Program-made: the position numbers and the translations under genes
Notes under the pieces: generated by a model
The model's input: the letters and a program-made list of their open reading frames with translations, nothing else
Told to the model about the DNA's origin: nothing
Database searches by the model: none
Shown here: in pieces, positions 43,579 to 52,134 of the stretch
How positions within the stretch are numbered: position 1 is the stretch's first letter
Layout of the letters: each line of letters opens with the position of its first letter
Assembly: GCF_002950575.1 (NCBI RefSeq)
Contig: NZ_CP026923.1
Location: forward strand, 1,550,001-1,614,000
Origin: Pontimonas salivibrio
GTDB taxonomy: Bacteria; Actinomycetota; Actinomycetes; Actinomycetales; Microbacteriaceae
Reading direction: 5' to 3'
DNA length: 64,000 nt

Positions 43579-44799
43579 CTACTGTGGCACCTGCTGTGAG
43601 ACCTGCTGTCGGACCTCACTGGGACTGGCCCACCACAGTTCACCTGATCCTTCCAAAGTGAGCGGTGATTCTGATTGGCTGACCGCCCAGGCTTCACCGC
43701 GGCTCGCGGTAATCGATCCACGGGGTCCACGCACCTGCCAACTTCCCGCAGTGCATAAGACGATGCTGGGGCCGCTTAGCGTAATGCGCTCTTGAAGCCC
43801 ACTGCCGTGCAACCTGGACAACTGAAAACCGTGACCGGCCGGTCGATAAGTACTCACCCCGGAATCATCCACCTCTGGGGTCAGGCGTGGCGCATCGCCT
43901 GGCTGCAAGACGACCACGTCTAAAAACGCCTCCACATCGACGTGTTTTGTGGTGAGACCACCGCGGAGGACATTGTCACTGGGGGCCATTAATTCCACGG
44001 CGTAGCCCTCGAGGTAAGCGTGCGGGACTCCCGCATCAACAAACAGTGCCTCGCCGGGGTCGAGGTCTACCCGGTGGAGCAACATGGCCACGGCGATTCC
44101 CGCGTCCCCGGGGAAATGTTTCTGCAAGCGCAAGATGGTGTCGGTCGCGAGGCGTACAGGGTTGTGTCCTGTCATGCCCTCTGCACGGTCACCTTGGGTA
44201 ACTGGTGCTTCAGCGAGTTGACCCAATTGACCCACCAACTCCAGAACATCTTCGCCGCCACGCAACAACCACCCCAGTGTCTGCGCAATACCGTCCTGCT
44301 CGAGGCGAGAAATGTAGTCATCGACGGCGGGCGCATCGCTTCTGCCTCGAAGCTCAGTGAGTGCGTCAATCGTCTGGGTCACAGGGCGCACACCCGCTAA
44401 GGCGTGGAAGCCTCCCTCTAAGGCGACAACGAGTTCCGGTTTTGCGAAACGGTCTTTGAATAACCGGTTACTGGCATCAAGTGAGACCCCCTGTTGAACT
44501 TCACGGTCGTAGCCTTCGTGGGCCTGCTCGGTGCTGGGGTGCACCTGCAGTGACAGCGGCATGGTGGGGGCTAAGACTTTGAACAGATAGGGCAAATCGG
44601 AACGCGCGTCGTAGCGCTGCAACCACTGCGCCAATGGCCCCCCGTCAGCAGCCAGGGTGCTGGGGCGCACCGGGTGGACACCCAGCCACCATTCGGCTTC
44701 GGGTTTGTCTGAGGCGCTCCACCCGAAAAGCTCCGAAATGGCGCCGCTTCCTCCCCACGGGTAGTGGGCGAGGGTTCGGCTCAGTTTCGCTATTGCCAT
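43579..44799 (-). CDS. manA: Mannose-6-phosphate isomerase, class I
   Basis: 406-residue type I phosphomannose isomerase interconverting fructose 6-phosphate and mannose 6-phosphate. Zinc-site region LSLQVHPSTEQAHEGY near residue 88, KPELVVALEGGFHALAGVRP, and a C-terminal cupin with GVPHAYLEGYAVELMAPSDNVLRGGLT. The start overlaps the end of the ParB-like gene upstream by 10 bp. Its product would feed manB and, by inference, the nonulosonate genes at 45.8 kb. Confidence 0.95.
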   Translation of the reverse strand: MAIAKLSRTLAHYPWGGSGAISELFGWSASDKPEAEWWLGVHPVRPSTLAADGGPLAQWLQRYDARSDLPYLFKVLAPTMPLSLQVHPSTEQAHEGYDREVQQGVSLDASNRLFKDRFAKPELVVALEGGFHALAGVRPVTQTIDALTELRGRSDAPAVDDYISRLEQDGIAQTLGWLLRGGEDVLELVGQLGQLAEAPVTQGDRAEGMTGHNPVRLATDTILRLQKHFPGDAGIAVAMLLHRVDLDPGEALFVDAGVPHAYLEGYAVELMAPSDNVLRGGLTTKHVDVEAFLDVVVLQPGDAPRLTPEVDDSGVSTYRPAGHGFQLSRLHGSGLQERITLSGPSIVLCTAGSWQVRGPRGSITASRGEAWAVSQSESPLTLEGSGELWWASPSEVRQQVSQQVPQ

Positions 44800-45734
44800 G
44801 TGGTCCCCGCCTGATGGTGCCAGCCGTGTCGGCTGAGAAGATTAAGCGCACCACGGTTGTGCTGGTAGGTCTGGCCCACCACGGCCACTCGACCGATGGC
44901 GTCTCGAAGGGATTGTTCAAACTCGGCCGCGACGATGTCCCTGGCAGTCGAGGTCTTCTTAATACGCTCCAGCTGGTGGTGCGCTAAGCGCAACCGCACC
45001 ACCTCGAGTGAACCTTCACGAAGCTCTGTCCTGGCCGGTTGGCGTTTACTGGCCTTTTCGTGCCACGGAATGTCGCGCATGATGCGCTCCAATTCGCTCA
45101 CCTCGGCTTGGGGTAGCGACACTGACCATTCTCGAACCACTTTCATGCCCGCGGGAAGCAGTGGTGCCAACCATGAGCGGGTGGGTTGGGAAGTACTGGG
45201 CGTGACCACAATGGTGTCGACCCCGGTGTGGGCCATCGCCCGGTCAAGCTCGGCGTCCATTGCCAAGAGGGCCTGCTCGGGCAAGCCCGCGTCGACAAAC
45301 CAGCGCCGCTCGAAGGGCCGAAGCCTTTTCGACATGCGCACATCAATAGCAATCGTCGCTTCGTTGCGCGCTAGGGCGATGGCGAAACGGTGGGCACCAT
45401 CCAGCAGGCTGCCTCGGGGTGAAATCCCGATCGGAAAATCGGGATCCAACCCGACGTCCTTGACCGCTCGGGCTAGGTCTTTAAAGGCCACCAAGGTGTC
45501 TTTATTGGCCCGCAGTGATTGCATGGTGTGGTACCAGGAGGTTTCTTTGGTGGCGCGTGTGGGGGGTTTATCCCGCAGGAGTTGCTGAGCCACAAGGCTT
45601 CGAAGGAGGACGTCGTAGCGGCCAAAAACACCGCCTTTCCACTGGGCGTGCAATAGCGCACCCAAAGGAAGTCGGGTCTGTAGAACAGGCCCCAGATTGG
45701 CTGAAAGCCAGGGAGCCACACCGGTCAGGCTCAT
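44790..45734 (-). CDS. ParB-like nuclease-fold protein of the glycan cluster
   Basis: 314-residue hypothetical protein. One part resembles the ParB/Srx fold (DFPIGISPRGSLLDGAHRFAIALA), otherwise no recognised domain. Such proteins occur inside bacterial polysaccharide loci, where they may handle nucleotide-like substrates or phosphorylated polyols; this is inference. Coupled to manA by overlap; divergent from the cytidylyltransferase fusion. Confidence 0.65.
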   Translation of the reverse strand: MSLTGVAPWLSANLGPVLQTRLPLGALLHAQWKGGVFGRYDVLLRSLVAQQLLRDKPPTRATKETSWYHTMQSLRANKDTLVAFKDLARAVKDVGLDPDFPIGISPRGSLLDGAHRFAIALARNEATIAIDVRMSKRLRPFERRWFVDAGLPEQALLAMDAELDRAMAHTGVDTIVVTPSTSQPTRSWLAPLLPAGMKVVREWSVSLPQAEVSELERIMRDIPWHEKASKRQPARTELREGSLEVVRLRLAHHQLERIKKTSTARDIVAAEFEQSLRDAIGRVAVVGQTYQHNRGALNLLSRHGWHHQAGTTWQ

Positions 45735-45817
45735 GATGATTTAGCCTAGCCCGGCCAGTCCCTCTCACCCGGCCAGGCTGGCAGGGCGATTTTCGGGGCA
45801 CAGCACAGTGGTGCGGG

Positions 45818-45823
45818 TAGTCT
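45818..45823 (+). promoter_or_regulatory. -10 box (TAGTCT) of leaderless cytidylyltransferase promoter
   Basis: TAGTCT, six bases (TAGCGA), then the GTG at 45830; no ribosome binding site. Confidence 0.5.
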
Positions 45824-45829
45824 TAGCGA

Positions 45830-46966
45830 GTGAGCACAGTCGCCATCATTCCCGCCCGGGGCGGCTCAAAAGGGATTCCCGATAAAAACCTGCAGCCTGT
45901 CTACGGGGTGCCACTTGTCGCGAGAGCCATAAGAAGCGCGCTAGCGACAAGAGGCATCGACCGGGTCTTCGTGTCGACTGACACGGAACGCATTGCGTCT
46001 GTCGCGCAATCCAATGGCGCCACAGTGATCAATCGGCCACCAGAGATCTCGGGTGATGAAGCCAGCAGCGAATCTGCTGTCCTCCACGCCCTCGAATCAA
46101 TTCCCGATGCCGACGTTGTCGTGTTCATCCAGGCCACGAGCCCTTTTATTGACCCGAAGGATTTGGATGAGGCGATCACGATGATGAAATCGGGTCGGTT
46201 CGACGCAGTGTTTTCGGCGACAGAAGATCACGGTTTTCGTTGGGAAGAGCGCGGTGGGGAATTTGTCCCCGTAGGTCACGAAGCAAGCTCCAGACCCCGA
46301 CGTCAAGATTTGCCCCACCGGGTCATCGAAACGGGAGCGTTTTACCTTTTCCGGGCACAGGGCATCCGCACAGCGGGCTCTCGTTTTCACGGCCGAATTG
46401 GTTGCGTCGAAGTGGGTCGGCGGGAATCTCTCGAAATTGACACCCAGGAGGACCTACAACTCGCCCGTGAATTAGCCATGTCAGGCGAATCCACCACCCG
46501 CGTTGGACCCATCGACGCTGTCGTGTTCGATTTTGACGGTGTTCACACCGACGACCACGTCTTCGTCACACAAGACGGTGTGGAGAGTGTGCGGGTGAGT
46601 CGCCGAGACGGCTATGGAATCACTCTTCTGAAGAAAGCCGAAATTCCTCTACTGATTCTCTCTACAGAAAAAAACCCTGTGGTCACTACACGGGCCAAAA
46701 AATTGGGAGTCGACGTCCTGCAAGGACAAGACGACAAAGCCACTGCGCTCACCCAGTGGGCAAAAACACACGACATTGATTTACAACGCGTCGCCTACCT
46801 CGGCAATGACGTCAATGACGCACCCGCATTGGGCGTGGTCGGGTGGCCGGTGGTCACCGGGGATGCGCACCCCGACGTGAAACCGCTCGCTCGGCTGGTC
46901 CTGGAGTCACACGGCGGACGTGGAGCCGTGCGAGAATTAGCTGATTTGATCCTAAAGAGAAGATGA
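45830..46966 (+). CDS. Acylneuraminate cytidylyltransferase - HAD phosphatase fusion
   Basis: 378-residue two-domain enzyme. Residues 1 to about 215 are a CMP-sugar synthetase of the NeuA type (AIIPARGGSKGIPDKNL, VFIQATSPF, EIDTQEDLQLA). Residues about 225-378 are a KdsC-like HAD phosphatase (VVFDFDGVHTDD with motif I aspartates, ILSTEKN, AYLGNDVNDAPAL). The pair suggests removal of phosphate from a nonulosonate 9-phosphate and its activation with CMP. The downstream NeuB-type synthase is coupled or nearly so. The sugar could be Neu5Ac, Kdn or a relative; manA nearby favours Kdn by inference. Confidence 0.88.
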   Translation: MSTVAIIPARGGSKGIPDKNLQPVYGVPLVARAIRSALATRGIDRVFVSTDTERIASVAQSNGATVINRPPEISGDEASSESAVLHALESIPDADVVVFIQATSPFIDPKDLDEAITMMKSGRFDAVFSATEDHGFRWEERGGEFVPVGHEASSRPRRQDLPHRVIETGAFYLFRAQGIRTAGSRFHGRIGCVEVGRRESLEIDTQEDLQLARELAMSGESTTRVGPIDAVVFDFDGVHTDDHVFVTQDGVESVRVSRRDGYGITLLKKAEIPLLILSTEKNPVVTTRAKKLGVDVLQGQDDKATALTQWAKTHDIDLQRVAYLGNDVNDAPALGVVGWPVVTGDAHPDVKPLARLVLESHGGRGAVRELADLILKRR

Positions 46967-46974
46967 GGGTGGTC

Positions 46975-47850
46975 ATGAGTGAAAAAGCGGTAGCAATTGG
47001 GAACCACATGGTGGGTCCCGGCCACCCCAGCTATGTCATTGCTGAAATTGGCATTAACCACAATGGCGACATTGACGTGGCAAAAAAACTTATTGACGTT
47101 GCCGCTGTGTCTGACTGCCAAGCGGTCAAATTCCAAAAACGCACTCCCGACATTTCCACACCCGAAGCGCAGAAGAACGTCCAACGGGAAACCCCCTGGG
47201 GCACCATGACGTACCTGGAATATAAACACCGCGTGGAATTTGGTGACGATGAATACACCGAAATTGCCCGCTACAGCAAAGAAAAGGGCCTTGACTGGTT
47301 CGCCTCACCGTGGGATGTCCCCTCCGTGGAGTTTCTTGAACGACACAACGTCATTGCCCACAAAATTGCCAGCGCCTCCGTCACCGACATTCCGCTACTC
47401 GAAGCACTCAAAGCAACCGGTAAACCGCTGATCCTTTCCACAGGAATGTCGACCATGGACGAGATTGACACCGCGGTGGAAACTCTCGGAACAGACAATT
47501 TGGTGTTGATGCACGCCACCTCCACCTATCCTCTGGACCCGGCGGAAGCGAACCTCCGCATGATTCACACACTGCGTGAACGCTTCGGTGTCCCGGTGGG
47601 CTATTCGGGTCACGAAACGGGCCTTCAGGTCTCACTTGCTGCCGTCGGGTTAGGGGCGAACGCCCTCGAGCGTCACATCACGCTCGATCGCGCGATGTGG
47701 GGAACAGATCACGGTGCCTCCTTGGAGCCCACCGGTCTCACCCGCCTCGTGCGTGACGTTCGGGTCATCGAATCGGCCCTCGGTGATGGCATCAAACGCG
47801 TCTACGAATCAGAAGAAGGCCCCCGCCAAAAACTTCGACGAGCCGTCTAA
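46975..47850 (+). CDS. NeuB-type nonulosonate (sialic acid/Kdn) synthase
   Basis: 291-residue synthase condensing phosphoenolpyruvate with a mannose-type sugar. TIM-barrel motifs: VIAEIGINHNGD, AVKFQKR, KIASASVTDIPLLE, LILSTGMSTMDEI, GYSGHETGL, LERHITLDRAMWGTDH. Normal NeuB proteins are about 340-350 residues with a C-terminal SAF (antifreeze-like) domain; that domain is absent, the protein ending soon after the barrel. ATG at 46975 has GAGGGTGG upstream; an ATG at 46963 overlapping the previous stop is possible. Confidence 0.88.
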   Translation: MSEKAVAIGNHMVGPGHPSYVIAEIGINHNGDIDVAKKLIDVAAVSDCQAVKFQKRTPDISTPEAQKNVQRETPWGTMTYLEYKHRVEFGDDEYTEIARYSKEKGLDWFASPWDVPSVEFLERHNVIAHKIASASVTDIPLLEALKATGKPLILSTGMSTMDEIDTAVETLGTDNLVLMHATSTYPLDPAEANLRMIHTLRERFGVPVGYSGHETGLQVSLAAVGLGANALERHITLDRAMWGTDHGASLEPTGLTRLVRDVRVIESALGDGIKRVYESEEGPRQKLRRAV

Positions 47851-47895
47851 GTCAGCTAATCCCCCCAACACCAGGGTTTCTGGGAGAATAGGCGC

Positions 47896-48600
47896 GTGCC
47901 CACCGGTAGGACTGGATCACAGCCCGCGCTCACAGAGCCGCGCTGTGTTGTTGTCGTCCCCCTGTTCAATGAGGCATCGGTCATTGACGGTGTCGTCACC
48001 GAATTGCGGGAACACTTTGACCGAGTGGTCTGCATCGATGACGGCTCCCACGATGACGGCCCTGATATTGCCCGCAAGGCGGGCGCCATAGTGATTTCCC
48101 ACCCCATGAACCTGGGTCAGGGTGCTGCCCTACAGACGGGGATCACCTGGGCGCGCAACAAGGGCGACATGGACTACCTGATCACTTTTGACGGTGACGG
48201 CCAACACCGAGTAGCTGATGTGGTCGACATGTTGGCTTTTGCGAGGCGAAAAGACCTCGCCATTGTGTTTGGGTCACGTTTTCTTGACAAGCGCACCAAA
48301 CCGGGCTTTGCCAAAAAAGTGGTGCTAAAAGTTGCTGTCCTCATCACCAGGGTGGTCACGGGCCTGCAACTCACCGACGCCCACAATGGCTTGCGAGTGA
48401 TCAGGGCTGACGCCCTGGAACACGTCAACCTCATCCAAGACCGGATGAGCCATGCCACAGAAATTGTCCACCAGCTCGCAAAAACCAAAATGAAGTGGAA
48501 GGAATACCCGGTCGAGGTCCTCTACACCGAGTACTCGAAGCGCAAAGGCCAGTCGCTTCTGAACTCCATCAACATTCTTTTCGACCTGATTGTCCGCTAG
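47896..48600 (+). CDS. Glycosyltransferase family 2 (polyprenyl-phosphate type)
   Basis: 234-residue GT2 enzyme like dolichol/polyprenyl-phosphate glycosyltransferases: VVVVPLFNEASVI, VVCIDDGSHDDG, MNLGQGAALQTGI, ITFDGDGQH (DxD), then TDAHNGLRVIR. No membrane tail, but the DUF2304 membrane protein follows, a frequent partner. GTG start with a GAGAAT box six bases before it. Likely charges a lipid carrier with a sugar. Confidence 0.88.
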   Translation: MPTGRTGSQPALTEPRCVVVVPLFNEASVIDGVVTELREHFDRVVCIDDGSHDDGPDIARKAGAIVISHPMNLGQGAALQTGITWARNKGDMDYLITFDGDGQHRVADVVDMLAFARRKDLAIVFGSRFLDKRTKPGFAKKVVLKVAVLITRVVTGLQLTDAHNGLRVIRADALEHVNLIQDRMSHATEIVHQLAKTKMKWKEYPVEVLYTEYSKRKGQSLLNSINILFDLIVR

Positions 48601-48614
48601 AAGAGGAACCCCTC

Positions 48615-48962
48615 ATGCCTTCACAGTGGTTACTGCTCATCGCCCTGATCCTCATCAGCTTTTACCTGCTGAAATCCAAACCGAGTGCCAAGACCCAAGC
48701 AGTGCGTCGCTTAGTGTTAATTCTCGCCCTCATCAGTGGGGCAATCTTGGTCATTGTTCCCGACCTCCTGTTCACCACCGCGTCACTACTGGGTGTGAAA
48801 GAAGGCTCCGACCTGCTGCTGTATTTGTTCATCGTCGCAATGATGTTTTACATCGTTCACCAATATCGACGAATGCTCTCCATGGATAAAACCAACACTG
48901 ACCTGGCCCGCGAAATTGCTCTGCTGCGGGCCGAAATGGACGAAAAAACCTCAACCCGATAG
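48615..48962 (+). CDS. DUF2304-family membrane protein
   Basis: 115-residue protein with three membrane segments (about 5-20, 32-52, 70-88) and a C-terminal coiled coil (TDLAREIALLRAEMDEK). DUF2304 proteins sit beside GT2 genes in glycan loci and may anchor or assist them. GAGGAA precedes the ATG; 14 bp after the glycosyltransferase. Confidence 0.85.
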   Translation: MPSQWLLLIALILISFYLLKSKPSAKTQAVRRLVLILALISGAILVIVPDLLFTTASLLGVKEGSDLLLYLFIVAMMFYIVHQYRRMLSMDKTNTDLAREIALLRAEMDEKTSTR

Positions 48963-49013
48963 GACCCACACGTTGACCCCTCCGAGGGCCAACGTCGTCT
49001 GATTCGCTGCTGC

Positions 49014-51047
49014 CTACTCGACTCGAACGAGGGAGCCCACGTCGAGGGTGGAATTGCTTTGCAGGTCAGAGTTCAACGCGAGGATTGTCGTGGTTGACAC
49101 GTCCCGCAGCTCAGCAATCAACGACACCGTGTCGCCTGCTTCCACCTTGTGGAATTTTTGCTCCTGGGAGTCCGATCCAACAATGAGGCGTTGGCCGATA
49201 ACAATGAAGTTGACGTTTCGAATGTTGTTGTCATCCCGAAGTTTCGACACGGTCGTGCCGTTTCGATAAGCAATTCGAATCAACGTGTCACCGCGTTTGA
49301 CCACATACACTTTGTCCGCGTCCCCCTGCTGAGTAACGAGAGGCTGCAACACGCGGTTCGCGCTCGACGAGCTCTCCTCGCTGGATTCTTCAGAACCAGA
49401 ATCGTCAGAGCTCGTGTCTTCCGAGCTCGTGTCTTCCGAGCTGGAGTCCTCGCTTGAATCACCGGAATCGTCACTCACTGTTGTGGCCGCCTGATCCTCT
49501 ATTCCCAGTGAGGAAAGCGAGACGTGTGAGGCGTGGGGCTCGATGGGGCTTTCAAACTGGGGAACCTCACCGGTTTTGGTGATGGTCAGTTGCTGACCGA
49601 TTCGGATGAAAGACCCATCACCGGGCAGGTTATTTTCTTCCACCACTTTGCTGACACTGACACCATTACGGCTAGCAATTGCCCACACCGTGTCACCCGA
49701 GGCGACCGTGTGATTGGTCACAAAAGTTTGTGGCGCGCTGGTTTGAACAATTTCCAAGGAATCCCAGTCGTCCATGTCGTCGGTGTGGAACGCCTCGCCT
49801 TTGGCGGTCAACACCGCGAGGCGACCCTCATCGGTCTGGCCAAACTGGGCAATCCGGTTCGCACCACCCACATCGGGCACACGACCGACCCGCAACCAGT
49901 TCACCCCGTCGGTGGAGCGGGCGAGGTAGCCATCTCCATCAACGGCAAGCAAAGCGTCGTCATAGCTGGTGATGTACGTACCAAATTCTTTGGTGGGGTT
50001 GAACCAGTAGTTGTAGAGGCGCCAGAAGTTGCGGTTTCCATAACTGGAGCAGGAATCACCCGTGCCGGTGAGGTTCACCATGGCCGCGTCGTTGGGAGCA
50101 TAGGGCGTGTAGTAGTACAGACCGGCGGTCGCTTGGTTTTTAATGGTCACCGGCGAGGTGCCACAAGACGAGCGGGGGTGCCAGCGCACGTTTGACTGCT
50201 TGCCCACCGGGTACCAGGTGAAAAAGCGACTGGTGCCGGGAGGGTTGGCGTAGCGTTTGAACTGTTTCGCGGCGTTGTAGACCTGGTTATAGAAGCCGAA
50301 GTATCGCTCATCGCAGGGTGCCGTGTCGGGGCAGGCATACCCGGTGGCTTTATCGAAGCGCCAACTAGATGGCCAGGTGTGGGTGACAAGACCCATTTCT
50401 TTTTGCAGCAAGACGATGAGTACTTCGACGGCGACACCACACGCTTCAGACACTTTGTACAAAATCTGCGCGGCGGTTTCATCGTCCTTGCCGTCATACG
50501 CCTGACAGAGCGCCGTTTGGTCACGATCGAACGTGTCTTCTGTGAATTCATTCAGACAGACATAGTCGTCACGACAGTTGGAGATCTTGCTGTCCAGAAA
50601 ATCTTGAATTTCGTCTGCACTCATCGAGCCGCGTTGGAAAAACTCTTCATCCGAAATGATGTCGCCCGGATCAAACGCCTCCCCTAAAGGGAACACCCGA
50701 ATGGTCCAGTCCTTACCATCATCGCTTCTGGCAAAAGAGAAAAACGATGTCGCGATAAAACGCTCACCGGTCCACATCAGAGACGTCACACCATTTTTGC
50801 CAAGCGCCACACCGGAGTCGACCCAGGTGCCATCAGCGCCGTCACCATCAGACCACCACAGGGTGCCCTCAGAGTCAGCGCCCACCACGGTCGTGCCATT
50901 GGTTGCTGCGTGTTGAAGATCCGGGGTGGGCTCGGATGCGTAAGCACTCGGGGCGCTCAAGCCACTAAGCGGGTAGCCACCCACAGCGACCAGCACTCCG
51001 AGCAGGAGCCCAGCAGCAGACAACACAAATCTCTTCACGAAAGCCAC
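49014..51047 (-). CDS. Secreted LysM-repeat cell-wall protein
   Basis: 677-residue exported protein. Signal peptide about residues 1-38 (LLLGVLVAVGGYPLSGLSAPSAYA). A first region of about 100 residues, then a cysteine-containing domain common in actinobacterial wall proteins (SCRD, LIVLLQKEMGLVTHTWPSSW, GYACPDTAPCDERYFGFYNQVYNAAKQF) that looks lysozyme-like. Three LysM repeats follow (HTVASGDTVWAIASRNGVS, YVVKRGDTLIRIAYRNGTT, HKVEAGDTVSLIAELRDVS), the first and second separated by a very acidic Ser/Asp/Glu linker. Probably binds and may cleave peptidoglycan. On the opposite strand to its neighbours' flow toward export. Confidence 0.85.
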   Translation of the reverse strand: MAFVKRFVLSAAGLLLGVLVAVGGYPLSGLSAPSAYASEPTPDLQHAATNGTTVVGADSEGTLWWSDGDGADGTWVDSGVALGKNGVTSLMWTGERFIATSFFSFARSDDGKDWTIRVFPLGEAFDPGDIISDEEFFQRGSMSADEIQDFLDSKISNCRDDYVCLNEFTEDTFDRDQTALCQAYDGKDDETAAQILYKVSEACGVAVEVLIVLLQKEMGLVTHTWPSSWRFDKATGYACPDTAPCDERYFGFYNQVYNAAKQFKRYANPPGTSRFFTWYPVGKQSNVRWHPRSSCGTSPVTIKNQATAGLYYYTPYAPNDAAMVNLTGTGDSCSSYGNRNFWRLYNYWFNPTKEFGTYITSYDDALLAVDGDGYLARSTDGVNWLRVGRVPDVGGANRIAQFGQTDEGRLAVLTAKGEAFHTDDMDDWDSLEIVQTSAPQTFVTNHTVASGDTVWAIASRNGVSVSKVVEENNLPGDGSFIRIGQQLTITKTGEVPQFESPIEPHASHVSLSSLGIEDQAATTVSDDSGDSSEDSSSEDTSSEDTSSDDSGSEESSEESSSSANRVLQPLVTQQGDADKVYVVKRGDTLIRIAYRNGTTVSKLRDDNNIRNVNFIVIGQRLIVGSDSQEQKFHKVEAGDTVSLIAELRDVSTTTILALNSDLQSNSTLDVGSLVRVE

Positions 51048-51106
51048 GGTAAGGCCGATAAGACCCTAAACCTTGGATTGAAGGCGTGTTTCGCCCAACG
51101 TCTGAA

Positions 51107-52129
51107 CTACTGTCCAGGCTGAAACAGGTCCCGAAGTGCGTCAAAGAGGCCCCTGCGGTAACGGCGGTAGTCACCCGTGAGGTAGTGCCAGATGATGGGT
51201 AGTAGCCTCGCCCCCCGCGAAGCGGGAAGGCTTTCCTGCCAGGCATAGTGGGCGATACGTCCCATCAGAAGCTTTTTGGCTTGCGGTGTTCCCGACCACG
51301 CCGGGGATTCGAGGTATTCAGCGAGACCTGTGTGCCTGGTCTTATGGCGTACCCGAAAAGCACTTTGGGGTTCACCAAATCGCTCGCGTAGGCGCACAAG
51401 ACCAGACTTTTCGGCACCAATTTCATTGCCACCGTGTTGGCGATAATGCTGAAAGACCCGCGGGTCAAGCAACAGCCCGTCCTGGCTTGCCGCCACCAGA
51501 GCCCACCACTCATCGTGCACGTAGCCTTCCGGGATGGGACCCGCCTGATCGATGAGGTCGCGTCTTAGCAGTGCCGTCTGCCCGGTGACAAGATTTCTTC
51601 GCACCAGCGCCCTCATACCCCGACCAGAGACCAGGTGGACTCGCTCCATCGTCGTCATCCGCAGGCTTTGGAGAACCCGAAGACCCTTTTTTTCGCCTTC
51701 CTCATCGACTAGGTCAGCATCAGAGTGCACCATCAACAGGTCAGGTAGCGCCTCAAAATGGGCGGCCAGGGTTTCTAATTTGTGGGGTAGCCACCAGTCA
51801 TCCTGATCGGCCAGCGCGACCACATCAGCGGTTGTGTGCTTCAGGGCGTTGGCGAAATTGGCGGCAGCGCCTGCCGGCTGGTCGTGTGTCACGACGGTGA
51901 GGGTGATCCCAGCCGCCTTGCAGGGACCCTCCACCATGGCTTTGGCGATCGACACCGTGTCATCAGTGGAGTGATCGTCGGAAATCACTATTTCGTCTGG
52001 CAAGCGGCTTTGGCCAAGAATGCTCTGCACCTGTTGGCGAATAAAAAGCTCACCGTTGTAAGTGGCCATCGCCACAGCGAGACTCAGGTGATCAGAACGC
52101 TGGGACTCAGTAGTGGGGGTGTCAGACAC
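51107..52129 (-). CDS. Glycosyltransferase family 2
   Basis: 340-residue rhamnosyltransferase-like GT2: LAVAMATYNGELFIRQQVQSIL, IVISDDHSTDDT, ALADQDDWW, and a C-terminal basic region. Probably adds a sugar (perhaps rhamnose, since rfb genes are present) to the surface polymer. GTG start; 5 bp after the larger glycosyltransferase gene on the same strand. Confidence 0.88.
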   Translation of the reverse strand: MSDTPTTESQRSDHLSLAVAMATYNGELFIRQQVQSILGQSRLPDEIVISDDHSTDDTVSIAKAMVEGPCKAAGITLTVVTHDQPAGAAANFANALKHTTADVVALADQDDWWLPHKLETLAAHFEALPDLLMVHSDADLVDEEGEKKGLRVLQSLRMTTMERVHLVSGRGMRALVRRNLVTGQTALLRRDLIDQAGPIPEGYVHDEWWALVAASQDGLLLDPRVFQHYRQHGGNEIGAEKSGLVRLRERFGEPQSAFRVRHKTRHTGLAEYLESPAWSGTPQAKKLLMGRIAHYAWQESLPASRGARLLPIIWHYLTGDYRRYRRGLFDALRDLFQPGQ

Positions 52130-52134
52130 CTTTG

